Below, piece by piece: positions 21,625 through 33,600 of a stretch of DNA of 64,000 nt (position 1 is its first letter; every line of letters begins with the position of its first letter). The translations under genes and the position numbers were made by a program. The notes under the pieces are model-generated. The model did no database searches. It was not told the DNA's origin and saw only the letters and a program-made list of their open reading frames with translations. Origin of the DNA: Desmodus rotundus (lineage: Eukaryota; Chordata; Mammalia; Chiroptera; Phyllostomidae); contig NW_026527302.1 of the NCBI RefSeq assembly GCF_022682495.2, positions 558,001 to 622,000 on the forward strand. Reading direction: 5' to 3'.

Positions 21625-24600
21625 CCTAGGTCCCGCGGGGCCATCTAGTCCACACACGCGGGCCTGGCGCCCAGAGCCCAAGTCCCGCCGGGCCACCTGG
21701 TCGACCCCCGCAGCCACCGCACCCGGAGAACAAGTCCCGCCGGGCCGGCTGGTCCACCACCGCGACCTCCGCGCCCGGAGCACAGGTCCCGCCGGGCCGG
21801 CTGGTCGACCCCCGCAGCCCCCCGCGACCCGAGCCCAAGTCCCGCCGGTCCACCTGGTCAACCCCGCGGGCCCGCGCCCGGAGCCCAAGTCCCGCCGGTC
21901 CACCTGGTCACCCCCGCAGCCACCGCACCCGGAGCACAAGTCCCGCCGGGCCGGCTGGTCCACCACCGCGGCACCCGCGCCCGGAGCACAAGTCCCGCCG
22001 GGCCCCCTGGTCCACCACGGCAGGCGCGCGCTCAGAGCCCACGTCCCTCCGGGCCACCTGGTCGACCCCCGCAGCCACCGCACCCGGAGCACAAGTCCCG
22101 CCGGGCCGGCTGGTCCACCACCGCGACCTCCGCGCCCGGAGCACAGGTCCCGCCGGGCCGGCTGGTCGACCCCCCCGGCCCTCGCCTTGAGGCTGAGTCC
22201 CGCCTGCACGGCTGATCCATCCACGCTGCTCTGGGCCCAGATGCTGATTCCAGGCAGGCCATCTGCTCGAACCCAGCGGCCCCACACCCAGAGGGTGAGT
22301 TCCGCCCGGCCGGCTGGTCGACCCCCGCGGCCCGGGACCGGAGGCTGAGTCCCGCCTGCACGGCTGATACAACCACGCTGACCAGCGCCCGGAGGCTGAG
22401 GCCGGCCGTGCCGGCTGGTCTACACCCGTGGCCCGCGCCCAGAGGCTGAGTCCCGCCGGGCCACCTGGTCGACCCCGCAGCCACCGCACCCGGAGCACAA
22501 GTCCGGCCGGGCCGGCTGGTCCACCACCGCGGCACCCGCGCCCGGAGCACAAGACCCGCCGGGTCCCCTGGTCCACCCTGGCAGGCGCGCGCTGAGAGCC
22601 CACGTACCGCCGGGCCACCTGGTCGACCCCCGCAGCCCCCGCGCCCCGAGCCCAAGTCCCGCCGGTCCACCTGGTCAACCCCGCGGGCCCGCGCCCGGAG
22701 CCCAAGTCCCTCCGGTCCACCTGGTCACCCCCGCAGCCACCGCACCCGGAGCACAAGTCCGGCCGGGCCGCCTGGTCGACCCCCGCGGCACCCGCGCCCG
22801 GAGCCTAGGTCCCGCGGGGCCATCTAGTCCACACACGCGGGCCCGGCGCCCAGAGCCCAAGTCCCGCCGGGCCACCTGGTCGACCCCCAGCCACCGCACC
22901 CGGAGCACAAGTCCCGCCGGGCCCCCTGGTCCACCACGGCAGGCCCGCGCTCAGAGCCCACGTCCCGCCGGGCCACCTGGTCGACCCCCGCAGCCACCGC
23001 ACCCGGAGCACAAGTCCCGCCGGGCCGGCTGGTCCACCACCGCGACCTCCGCGCCCGGAGCACAGGTCCCGCCGGGCCGGCTGGTCGACCCCCCCGGCCC
23101 TCGCCTTGAGGCTGAGTCCCGCCTGCACGGCTGATCCATCCACGCTGCCCTGGGCCCAGATGCTGATTCCAGGCAGGCCATCTGCTCGAACCCAGCGGCC
23201 CCACACCCAGAGGGTGAGTTCCGCCCGGCCGGCTGGTCGACCCCCGCGGCCCGGGACCGGAGGCTGAGTCCAGCCTGCACGGCTGATCCAACCACGCTGA
23301 CCAGCGCCCGGAGGCTGAGGCCGGCCGTGCCGGCTGGTCTACACCCGTGGCCCGCGCCCGGAGGCGGAGTCCCGCCGGGCCCCCTGGTCGACCCCCGCGG
23401 CACCCGCGCCGGGAGCCTAGGTCCCGCGGGGCCATCTAGTCCACACACGCGGGCCCGGCGCCCAGAGCCCAAGTCCAGCCGGGCCACCTGGTCGACCCCG
23501 CAGCCACCGCACCCGGAGCACAAGTCCCGCCGGGCCGGCTGGTCCACCACCGCGGCACCCGCGCCCGGAGCACAAGTCCCGCCGGGCCGGCTGGTCCACC
23601 ACCGCGACCACCGCGCTCGGATCACAGGTCCCGCCGGGCCCCCTGGTCCACCCCGTCAGGCGCGCGCTCAGAGCCCACGTCCCGCCGGGCCACCTGGTCA
23701 ACCCCGCGGGCCCGCGCCCGGAGCCCAAGTCCCGCCGGTCCACCTGGTCACCCCCGCAGCCACCGCACCCGGAGCACAAGTCCCGCCGGGCCCGCTGGTC
23801 CACCACCGCGACCTCCGCGCCCGGAGCACAGGTCCCGCCGGGCCGGCTGGTCGACCCCCCCGGCCCTCGCCTTGAGGCTGAGTCCCGCCTGCACGGCTGA
23901 TCCATCCACGCTGCCCTGGGCCCAGATGCTGATTCCAGGCAGGCCATCTGCTCGAACCCATCGGCCCCACACACAGAGGGTGAGTTCCGCCCGGCCGGTT
24001 GGTCGACCCCCGGAGCCCGGGACCGGAGGCTGAGTCCCGCCTGCACGGCTGATCCAACCACGCTGACCAGCGCCCGGAGGCTGAGGCCGGCCGTGCCGGC
24101 TGGTCTACACCCGTGGCCCGCGCCCGGAGGCTGAGTCCCGCCGGGCCGCCTGGTCGACCCCGGCGGCACACGCGCCCGGAGCCTAGGTCCCGCGGGGCCA
24201 TCTAGTCCACACACGCGGGCCCGGCGCCCAGAGCCCAAGTCCCGCCGGGCCACCTGGTCGACCCCGCAGCCACCGCACCCGGAGCACAAGTCCGGCCGGA
24301 CCGGCTGGTCCACCACCGCGGCACCCGCGCCCGGAGCACAAGACCCGCCGGGTCCCCTGGTCCACCCTGGCAGGCGCGCGCTGAGAGCCCACGTCCCGCC
24401 GGGCCACCTGGTCGACCCCCGCAGCCCCCGCGCCCCGAGCCCAAGTCCCGCCGGTCCACCTGGTCAACCCCGCGGGCCCGCGCCCGGAGCCCAAGTCCCT
24501 CCGGTCCACCTGGTCACCCCCGCAGCCACCGCACCCGGAGCACAAGTCCGGCCGGGCCGCCTGGTCGACCCCCGCGGCACCCGCGCCCGGAGCCTAGGTC

Positions 24601-27098
24601 CCGCGGGGCCATCTAGTCCACACACGCGGGCCCGGCGCCCAGAGCCCAAGTCCCGCCGGGCCACCTGGTCGACCCCCAGCCACCGCACCAGGAGCACAAG
24701 TCCCGCCGGGCCGGCTGGTCCACCACCGCGGCACCCGCGCCCGGAGCACAAGTCCCGCCGGGCCCCCTGGTCCACCCTGGCAGGCGCGCGCTGAGAGCCC
24801 ACGTCCCGCCGGGCCACCTGGTCGACCCCCGCAGCCACCGCACCCGGAGCACAAGTCCCGCCGGGCCGGCTGGTCCACCACCGCGACCTCCGCGCCCGGA
24901 GCACAGGTCCCGCCGGGCCGGCTGGTCGACCCCCCTGGCCCTCGCCTTGAGGCTGAGTCCCGCCTGCACGGCTGATCGATCCACGCTGCCCTGGGCCCAG
25001 ATGCTGATTCCAGGCAGGCCATCTGCTCGAACCCAGCGGCCCCACACCCAGAGGGTGAGTTCCGCCCGGCCGGCTGGTCGACCCCCGCGGCCCGGGACCG
25101 GAGGCTGAGTCCAGCCTGCACGGCTGATCCAACCACGCTGACCAGCGCCCGGAGGCTGAGGCCGGCCGTGCCGGCTGGTCTACACCCGTGGCCCGCGCCC
25201 GGAGGCGGAGTCCCGCCGGGCCCCCTGGTCGACCCCCGCGGCACCCGCGCCGGGAGCCTAGGTCCCGCGGGGCCATCTAGTCCACACACGCGGGCCCGGC
25301 GCCCAGAGCCCAAGTCCAGCCGGGCCACCTGGTCGACCCCGCAGCCACCGCACCCGGAGCACAAGTCCCGCCGGGCCGGCTGGTCCACCACCGCGGCACC
25401 CGCGCCAGGAGCACAAGTCCCGCCGGGCCGGCTGGTCCACCACCGCGACCTCCGCGCTCGGATCACAGGTCCCGCCGGGCCCCCTGGTCCACCCCGTCAG
25501 GCGCGCGCTCAGAGCCCACGTCCCGCCGGGCCACCTGGTCAACCCCGCGGGCCCGCGCCCGGAGCCCAAGTCCCGCCGGTCCACCTGGTCACCCCCGCAG
25601 CCACCGCACCCGGAGCACAAGTCCCGCCGGGCCCGCTGGTCCACCACCGCGCCCTCCGCGCCCGGAGCACAGGTCCCGCCGGGCCGGCTGGTCGACCCCC
25701 CCGGCCCTCGCCTTGAGGCTGAGTCCCGCCTGCACGGCTGATCCATCCACGCTGCCCTGGGCCCAGATGCTGATTCCAGGCAGGCCATCTGCTCGAACCC
25801 AGCGGCCCCACACCCAGAGGGTGAGTTCCGCCCGGCCGGCTGGTCGACCCCCGCGGCCCGGGACCGGAGGCTGAGTCCAGCCTGCACGGCTGATCCAACC
25901 ACGCTGACCAGCGCCCGGAGGCTGAGGCCGGCGGTGCCGGCTGGTCTACACCCGTGGCCCGCGCCCGGAGGCGGAGTCCCGCCGGGCCCCCTGGTCGACC
26001 CCCGCGGCACCCGCGCCGGGAGCGTAGGTCCCGCGGGGCCATCTAGTCCACATACGCGGGCCTGGCGCCCAGAGCCGAAGTCCCGCCTGGCCACCTGGTC
26101 GACCCCCAGCCACCGCACCCGGAGCACAAGTCCCGCCGGGCCGGCTGGTCCACCACCGCGGCACCCGCGCCCGGAGCACAAGTCCCGCCGGGCCCCCTGG
26201 TCCACCACGGCAGGCCCGCGCTCAGAGCCCATGTCCCGCCGGGCCACCTGGTCGACCCCCGCAGCCACCGCACCCGGAGCACAAGTCCCGCCGGGCCGGC
26301 TGGTCCACCACCGCGACCTCCGCGCCCGAAGCACAGGTCCCGCCGGGCCGGCTGGTCGACCCCCCCGGCCCTCGCCTTGAGGCTGAGTCCCGCCTGCACG
26401 GCTGATCCATCCACGCTGCCCTGGGCCCAGATGCTGATTCCAGGCAGGCCATCTGCTCGAACCCAGCGGCCCCACACCCAGAGGGTGAGTTCCGCCCGGC
26501 CGGCTGGTCGACCCCCGCGGCCCGGGACCAGAGGCTGAGTCCAGGCTGCACGGCTGATCCAACCACGCTGACCAGCGCCCGGAGGCTGAGGCCGGCCGTG
26601 CCGGCTGGTCTACACCCGTGGCCCGCGCCCGGAGGCGGAGTCCCGCCGGGCCCCCTGGTCGACCCCCGCGGCACCCGCGCCGGGAGCCTAGGTCCCGCGG
26701 GGCCATCTAGTCCACACACGCGGGCCCGGCGCCCAGAGCCCAAGTCCCGCCGGGCCACCTGGTCGACCCCGCAGCCACCGCACCCGGAGCACAAGTCCGT
26801 CCGGGCCGGCTGGTCCACCACCGCGGCACCCGCGCCCGGAGCACAAGTCCCGCCGGGCCCCCTGGTCCACCCCTGCAGGCGCGCGCTCAGAGCCCACGTC
26901 CCGCCGGGCCACCTGGTCGACCCCCGCAGCCCCCCGCGCCCCGAGCCCAAGTCCCGCCGGTCCACCTGGTCACCCCCGCGGGCCCGCGCCCGGAGCCCAA
27001 GTCCCTCCGGTCCACCTGGTCACCCCCGCAGCCACCGCACCCGGAGCACAAGTCCGGCCGGGCCGCCTGGTCGACCCCCGCGGCACCCGCGCCCGGAG
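21625..27098. repeat. 5,474-bp higher-order repeat, copy B
   Basis: Near-identical to copy A with only scattered substitutions: GGAGAACAAG near 21727 where A has GGAGCACAAG, GCGCCCTCCG near 25651 where A has GCGACCTCCG, and AGTCCGTCCGG near 26795 where A has AGTCCCGCCGG. CCCATGTCCC near 26230 matches the older copy near 12618 rather than copy A (CCCACGTCCC near 20756). That pattern suggests gene conversion between non-adjacent copies. Confidence 0.88.
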
Positions 27099-28039
27099 CC
27101 TAGGTCCCGCGTGGCCATCTAGTCCACACACGCGGGCCTGGCGCCCAGAGCCCAAGTCCCGCCGGGCCACCTTGTCGACCCCCAGCCACCGCACCCGGAG
27201 CACAAGTCCCGCCGGGCCGGCTGGTCCACCACCGCGGCACCCGCGCCCGGAGCACAAGTCCCGCCGGGCCCCCTGGTCCACCAAGGCAGGCCCGCGCTCA
27301 GAGCCCACGTCCCGCCGGGCCACCTGGTCGACCCCCGCAGCCCCCGCGCCCCGAGCCCAAGTCCCGCCGGTCCACCTGGTCACCCCCGCGGGCCCGCGCC
27401 CGGAGCCCAAGTCCCGCCGGTCCACCTGGTCACCCCCGCAGCCACCGCACCCGGAGCACAAGTCCCGCCGGGCCGGCTGGTCCACCACCGCGACCTCCGC
27501 GCCCGGAGCACAGGTCCCGCCGGGCCGGCTGGTCGACCCCCCCGGCCCTCGCCTTGAGGCTGAGTCCCGCCTGCACGGCTGATCCAACCACGCTGACCAG
27601 CGCCCGGAGGCTGAGGCCGGCGGTGCCGGCTGGTCTACACCCGTGGCCCGCGCCCGCAGGCTGAGTCCCGCCGGGCCGCCTGGTCGAACCCCGCGTCCAG
27701 GAGCGTCTGCGGTCGGCGTCCGTGTAGCGTCGTCCCATCGCCCGACACGGCCCGCCTCGGGGTCGGCAGCTCCGGAACGTCCACGTGCCAACCACCTCAG
27801 GCGTTCCCCCACGAACGACCAGGGCCGTCGTTCGTTCGGTCCGTCCGTCCCCGCGGGCACCCGCGCGTGCTGGTCGACCCGTGCGGGCGGCCACACCGCC
27901 CGAGTAGTCCTGCAGGTGCAACCTCGGGCCCAGAGGCCGGGCACCGACACGCCGGCGCCACCGGCACGATCCCGCAAGCACCGCAGGCCTGCTGGAAGTC
28001 CAGCACGTGCGACGCGGCCAAATCGCGTCCCTCGTGGCT

Positions 28040-28046
28040 CCGGAAG
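28040..28046 (+). promoter_or_regulatory. ETS-type CCGGAAG core private to S2
   Basis: The other six copies read CCTGAAG here. CCGGAAG is the core of ETS-family (for example GABPA) sites found in CpG-island promoters. It lies 22 bp before the CTCF core. Binding is a guess from a 7-bp match. Confidence 0.35.
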
Positions 28047-28064
28047 GGACGAACGATATACAAA

Positions 28065-28083
28065 CGGCCGCCAGGTGGCGCCC
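28065..28083 (+). promoter_or_regulatory. CTCF-type binding site in S2
   Basis: The 19-bp motif is identical to S1 although the surrounding S2 sequence is the most diverged, which argues for constraint on the site. It is 23,056 bp from the S1 site and 2,080 bp from the S3 site. Confidence 0.8.
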
Positions 28084-28520
28084 GACAACCGTCGCCAGCG
28101 TCAGCGGGACGAGGCCGGATCTCCCGGCGTCCAGGGAGACCCGCCGCCCGGCCGGAGCGCCGGTGCCGTCCCGGCACACCACGTCCGCCTCGGAGCTCCC
28201 GGCCTCCACGGCGCGACCGCGGCAGCGGTAGGGGGACTGGGAAAGAAGACCTTGGGCTCTCGGGCCGCGGCGGCCGGGTGACTGGCACGCGACAGAATTT
28301 CCCCAGAGTCGCCGGCGGGAGGGCGGGCGGGCGCCACCGGACCAGAGCGAGCTTCCACCCCCACGACCGTCTCCACCCCGATACCCTCGAAGCCGCCGCC
28401 GCCGCCTACAGAACGCAACCCACGAGGCGTCGGGAAGGGGCGGCAAGCGCCGCGGCGATGGCACGGGACCCGCGCCCCAGTCTAGGCGCGCGCCGGGGTG
28501 CGGGAACGCCTTGCTCCTAA

Positions 28521-29766
28521 GTCCCTCCAGGCCAGATGGTCGACCCCCGCAGCCCCGCGCCAGGAGGCGGAGTACCGCCGAGCTGCCTCTTCGAGCCTCA
28601 CAGCCCAGTGTCCTCAGGCTGAGTCCGACCGTGCTGGCTGGTCGACCGCCGCGACCCCGAGCCCGGAGGCGGAGTCCCGCCGGGCCACCTGGTCCACGAT
28701 AGCCAACCCCGCGCCCGGAGCACAGGTCCCGCCGGGCCGGCTGGTCGACCCCCCCGGCCCTCGCCTTGAGGCTGAGTCCCGCCTGCACGGCTGATCCATC
28801 CACGCTGCCCTGGGCCCAGATGCTGATTCCAGGCAGGCCATCTGCTCGAACCCATCGGCCCCACACCCAGAGGGTGAGTTCCGCCCGGCCGGCTGGTCGA
28901 CCCCCGTGGCCCGGGACCGGAGGCTGAGTCCCGCCTGCACGGCTGATCCAACCACGCTGACCAGCGCCCGGAGGCTGAGGCCGGCCGTGCCGGCTGGTCT
29001 ACACCCGTGGCCCGCCCCCGGAGGCTGAGTCCCGCCGGGCCGCCTGGTCGACCCCCGCGGCACCCGCGCCCGGAGCCTAAGTCCCGCGGGGCCATCTAGT
29101 CCACACACGCGGGCCCGGCGCCCAGAGCCCAAGTCCCGCCGGGCCACCTGGTCGACCCCGCAGCCACCGCACCCGGAGCACAAGTCGGGCCGGGCCGGCT
29201 GGTCCAGCACCGCGGCACCCGCGCCCGGAGCACAAGAACCGCCCGGCCCCCTGGTCCACCACGGCAGGCGCGCGCTCAGAGCCCACGTCCCGACGGGCCA
29301 CCTGGTCGACCCCCGCAGCCCCCGCGCCCCGAGCCCAAGTCCCGCCGGTCCACCTGGTCACCCCCGCAGCCACCGCACCCGGAGCACAAGTCCCGCCGGG
29401 CCGGCTGGTCCACCACCGCGACCTCCGCGCCCGGAGCACAGGTCCCGCCGGGCCGGCTGGTCGACCCCCCCGGCCCTCGCCTTGAGGCTGAGTCCCGCCT
29501 GCACGCCTGATCCATGCACGCTGCACTGGGCCCAGATGCTGATTCCAGGCAGGCCATCTGCTCGAACCCAGCGGCCCCACACCCAGAGGGTGAGTTCCGC
29601 CCGGCCGGCTGGTCGACCCCCGCGGCCCGGGACCGGAGGCTGAGTCCCGCCTGCACGGCTGATCCAACCACGCTGACCAGCGCCCGGAGGCTGAGGCCGG
29701 CGGTGCCGGCTGGTCTACACCCGTGGCCCGCGCCCGGAGGCTGAGTCCCGCCGGGCCGCCTGGTCG
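28521..29766. repeat. Shortest array interval, S2-S3
   Basis: Only 1,246 bp of minisatellite separates S2 from S3, with two D blocks (28866 and 29582). The left part is the normal downstream flank of S, and the right part is the normal upstream flank starting near 28985. The middle 4-5 kb of a standard unit is missing, consistent with an unequal exchange joining the two flanks. The D block at 28866 carries CCCATCGGCC in place of CCCAGCGGCC. Nothing else is seen. Confidence 0.88.
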
Positions 29767-30600
29767 AACCCCGCGTCCAGGAGCGTCTGCGGTCGGCGTC
29801 CGTGTAGCGTCGTCCCATCGCCCGACACGGCCCGCCTCGGGGTCGGCAGCTCCGGAACGTCCACGTGCCAACCACCTCAGGCGTTCCCCCACGAACGACC
29901 AGGGCCGTCGTTCGTTCGGTCCGTCCGTCCCCGCGGGCACCCGCGCGTGCTGGTCGACCCGTTCGGGCGCCCACACCGCCCTAGTAGTCCTGCAGGTGCA
30001 ACCTCGGGCCCAGAGGCCGGGCACCGACACGCCGGCGCCACCGGCACGATCCCGCAAGCACCGCAGGCCTGCTGGAAGTCCAGCACGTGCGACGCGGCCA
30101 AATCGCGTCCCTCGTGGCTCCTGAAGGGACGAACGATATACAAACGGCCGCCAGGTGGCGCCCGACAACCGTCGCCAGCGTCAGCGGGACGAGGCCGCAT
30201 CTCCCGGCGTCCAGGGAGACCCGCCGCCCGGCCGGAGCGCCGGTGCCGTCCCGGCACACCACGTCCGCCTCGGAGCTCCCGGCCTCCACGGCGCGACCGC
30301 GGCAGCGGTAGGGGGACTGGGAAAGAAGACCTTGGGCTCTCGGGCCGCGGCGGCCGGGTGACTGGCACGCGACAGAATTTCCCCAGAGTCGCCGGCGGGA
30401 GGGCGGGCGGGCGCCACCGGACCAGAGCGAGCTTCCACCCCCACGACCGTCTCCACCCCGATACCCTCGAAGCCGCCGCCGCCGCCTACAGAACGCAACC
30501 CACGAGGCGTCGGGAAGGGGCGGCAAGCGCCGCGGCGATGGCACGGGACCCGCGCCCCAGTCTAGGCGCGCGACGGGGTGCGGGAACGCCTTGCTCCTAA
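29767..30600. promoter_or_regulatory. S3 core segment
   Basis: Layout as S1: E-boxes 29862 and 30084, inverted repeat 29891-29915, CTCF motif 30145-30163, G4 30397-30411. A private C to A change at 30573 alters GCGCGCCGGGG to GCGCGACGGGG near the right end. The downstream flank also has a private A near 30726 (GGTCGAACGCC) where other copies have C. Confidence 0.8.
30145..30163 (+). promoter_or_regulatory. CTCF-type binding site in S3
   Basis: The motif is identical to S1 and S2. The S2-S3 pair, 2,080 bp apart, is the closest spacing of sites in the window. Confidence 0.8.
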
Positions 30601-33600
30601 GTCCCTCCAGGCCAGATGGTCGACCCCCGCAGCCCCGCGCCAGGAGGCGGAGTACCGCCGAGCTGCCTCTTCGAGCCTCACAGCCCAGTGTCCTCAGGCT
30701 GAGTCCGACCGTGCTGGCTGGTCGAACGCCGCGACCCCGAGCCCGGAGGCGGAGTCCCGCCGGGCCACCTGGTCCACGATAGCCAACCCCGCGCCCGGAG
30801 CACAGGTCCCGCCGGGCCGGCTGGTCGACCCCCCCGGCCCTCGCCTTGAGGCTGAGTCCAGCCTGCACGGCTGATCCATCCACGCTGCCCTGGGCCCAGA
30901 TGCTGATTCCAGGCAGGCCATCTGCTCGAACCCAGCGGCCCCACACCCAGAGGGTGAGTTCCGCCCGGCCGGCTGGTCGACCCCCGTGGCCCGGGACCGG
31001 AGGCTGAGTCCCGCCTGCACGGCTGATCCAACCACGCTGACCAGCGCCCGGAGGCTGAGGCCGGCCGTGACGGCTGGTCTACACAAGTGGCCCGCGCCCG
31101 GAGGCTGAGTCCCACCGGGCCGCCTGGTCGACCCCCGCGGCACCCGCGCCCGGAGCCTAGGTCCCGCGGGGCCATCTAGTCCACACACGCGGGCCCGGCG
31201 CCCAGAGCCCAAGTCCCGCCGGGCCACCTGGTCGACCCCCAGCCACCGCACCCGGAGCACAAGTCCCGCCGGGCCGGCTGGTCCACCAACGCGGCACCCG
31301 CGCCCGGAGCACAAGTCCCGCCGGGCCCCCTGGTCCACCACGGCAGGCGCGCACTCAGAGCCCACGTCCCGCCGGGCCACCTGGTCGACCCCCGCAGCCC
31401 CCGCGCCCCGAGCCCAAGTCCCGCGGGTCTACCTGGTCACCCCCGCAGCCCTCACCCGGAGCACAAGTCCCGCCGGGCCGGCTGGTCCACCACCGCGACC
31501 TCCGCGCCCGGATCACAGGTCCCGCCGGGCCCCCTGGTCCACCGCGTCAGGCGCGCGCTCAGAGCCCACGTCCCGCCGGGCCACCTGGTCAACCCCGCGG
31601 GCCCGCGCCCGGAGCCCAAGTCCCGCCGGTCCACCTGGTCACCCCCGCAGCCACCGCACCCGGAGCACAAGTCCCGCCGGGCCCGCTGGTCCACCACCGC
31701 GACCTCCGCGCCCGGAGCACAGGTCCCGCCGGGCCGGCTGTTCGACCCCCCCGGCCCTCGCCTTGAGGCTGAGTCCCGCCTGCACGGCTGATCCATCCAC
31801 GCTGCCCTGGGCCCAGATGCTGATTCCAGGCAGGCCATCTGCTCGAACCCAGCGGCCCCACACCCAGAGGGTGAGTTCCGCCCGGCCGGCTGGTCGACCC
31901 CCGGAGCCCGGGCCCGGAGGCTGAGTCCCGCCTGCACGGCTGATCCAACCACGCTGACCAGCGCCCGTAGGCTGAGGCCGGCCGTGACGGCTGGTCTACA
32001 CCCGTGGCCCGCGTCCGGAGGCTGAGTCCCACCGGGCCGCCTGGTCGACCCACGCGGCACCCGCGCCCGGAGCACAAGTCCCGCCGGTCCACCTGGTCAC
32101 CCCCGCAGCCACCGCACCCGGAGCACAAGTCCCGCCGGGCCGGCTGGTCCACCACCGCGGCACCCGCGCCCGGAGCACAAGTCCCGCCGGGCCCCCTGGT
32201 CCACCACGGCAGGCGCGCACTCAGAGCCCACGTCCCTCCGGGCCACCTGGTCGACCCCCGCAGCCACCGCACCCGGAGCACAAGTCCCGCCGGGCCGGCT
32301 GGTCCACCACCGCGACCTCCGCGCCCGGAGCACAGGTCCCGCCGGGCCGGCTGGTCGACCCCCGCGGCTCGGGACCGGAGGCTGAGTCCCGCCTGCACGG
32401 CTGATACAACCACGCTGACCAGCGCCCGGAGGCTGAGGCCGGCCGTGCCGGCTGGTCTACACCCGTGGCCCGCGCCCAGAGGCTGAGTCCCGCCGGGCCG
32501 CCTGGTCGACCCCGGCGGCACCCGCGCCCGGAGCCTAGGTCCCGCGGGGCCATCTAGTCCACACACGCGGGCCCGGCGCCCAGAGCCCAAGTCCCGCCGG
32601 GCCACCTGGTCGACCCCGCAGCCACCGCACCCGGAGCACAAGTCCGGCCGGGCCGGCTGGTCCACCACCGCGGCACCCGCGCCCGGAGCACAAGACCCGC
32701 CGGGTCCCCTGGTCCACCCTGGCAGGCGCGCGCTGAGAGCCCACGTCCCGCCGGGCCACCTGGTCGACCCCCGCAGCCACCGCACCCGGAGCACAAGTCC
32801 CGCCGGGCCGGCTGGTCCACCACCGCGACCTCCGCGCCCGGAGCATAGGTCCCGCCGGGCCGGCTGGTCGACCCCCGCAGCCCCCCGCGACCCGAGTCCA
32901 AGTCCCGCCGGTCCACCTGGTCAACCCCGCGGGCCCGCGCCCGGAGCCCAAGTCCCGCCGGTCCACCTGGTCACCCCCGCAGCCACCGCACCCGGAGCAC
33001 AAGTCCCGCCGGGCCGGCTGGTCCACCACCGCGGCACCCGCGCCCGGAGCACAAGTCCCGCCGGGCCCCCTGGTCCACCACGGCAGGCGCGCGCTCAGAG
33101 CCCACGTCCCTCCGGGCCACCTGGTCGACCCCCGCAGCCACCGCACCCGGAGCACAAGTCCGGCCGGGCCGGCTGGTCCACCACCGCGACCTCCGCGCCC
33201 GGAGCACATGTCCCGCCGGGCCGGCTGGTCGACCCCCCCGGCCCTCGCCTTGAGGCTGAGTCCCGCCTGCACGGCTGATCCATCCACGCTGCTCTGGGCC
33301 CAGATGCTGATTCCAGGCAGGCCATCTGCTCGAACCCAGCGGCCCCACACCCAGAGGGTGAGTTCCGCCCGGCCGGCTGGTCGACCCCCGCGGCCCGGGA
33401 CCGGAGGCTGAGTCCCGCCTGCACGGCTGATACAACCACGCTGACCAGCGCCCGGAGGCTGAGGCCGACCGTGCCGGCTGGTCTACACCCGTGGCCCGCG
33501 CCCAGAGGCTGAGTCCCGCCGGGCCGCCTGGTCGACCCCGGCGGCACCCGCGCCCGGAGCCTAGGTCCCGCGGGGCCATCTAGTCCACACACGCGGGCCC

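Larger units (their letters stand above)
5465..27686. repeat. 22-kb minisatellite interval S1-S2 lacking any S segment
   Basis: This is the longest S-free stretch. It holds 24 D blocks (reference ends 5810 to 26477) and minisatellite units only. The left part repeats the window start (shift 6,373). From about 14.5 to 27.1 kb it is a 5,474-bp higher-order repeat, and a shorter 2,664-bp shift relates 13.1 kb to 15.8 kb. About 1,100 bp before S2 the D block normally present 566 bp ahead of the CTCF core is missing. No gene, RNA gene or mobile element is visible. Confidence 0.9.
27687..28520. promoter_or_regulatory. S2: most diverged S copy
   Basis: Same layout as S1: E-boxes at 27782 and 28004, inverted repeat 27811-27835, CTCF motif 28065-28083, G4 28317-28331. 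It differs from the other copies by at least five substitutions, all to G: 27883 (T to G), 27890 (C to G), 27902 (T to G), 28042 (T to G) and 28118 (C to G). The change at 28042 makes CCGGAAG, an ETS/GABP-type core absent elsewhere. The copy borders the expanded S-free interval and precedes the shortest unit, so it may belong to an older lineage of the array. Confidence 0.8.
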
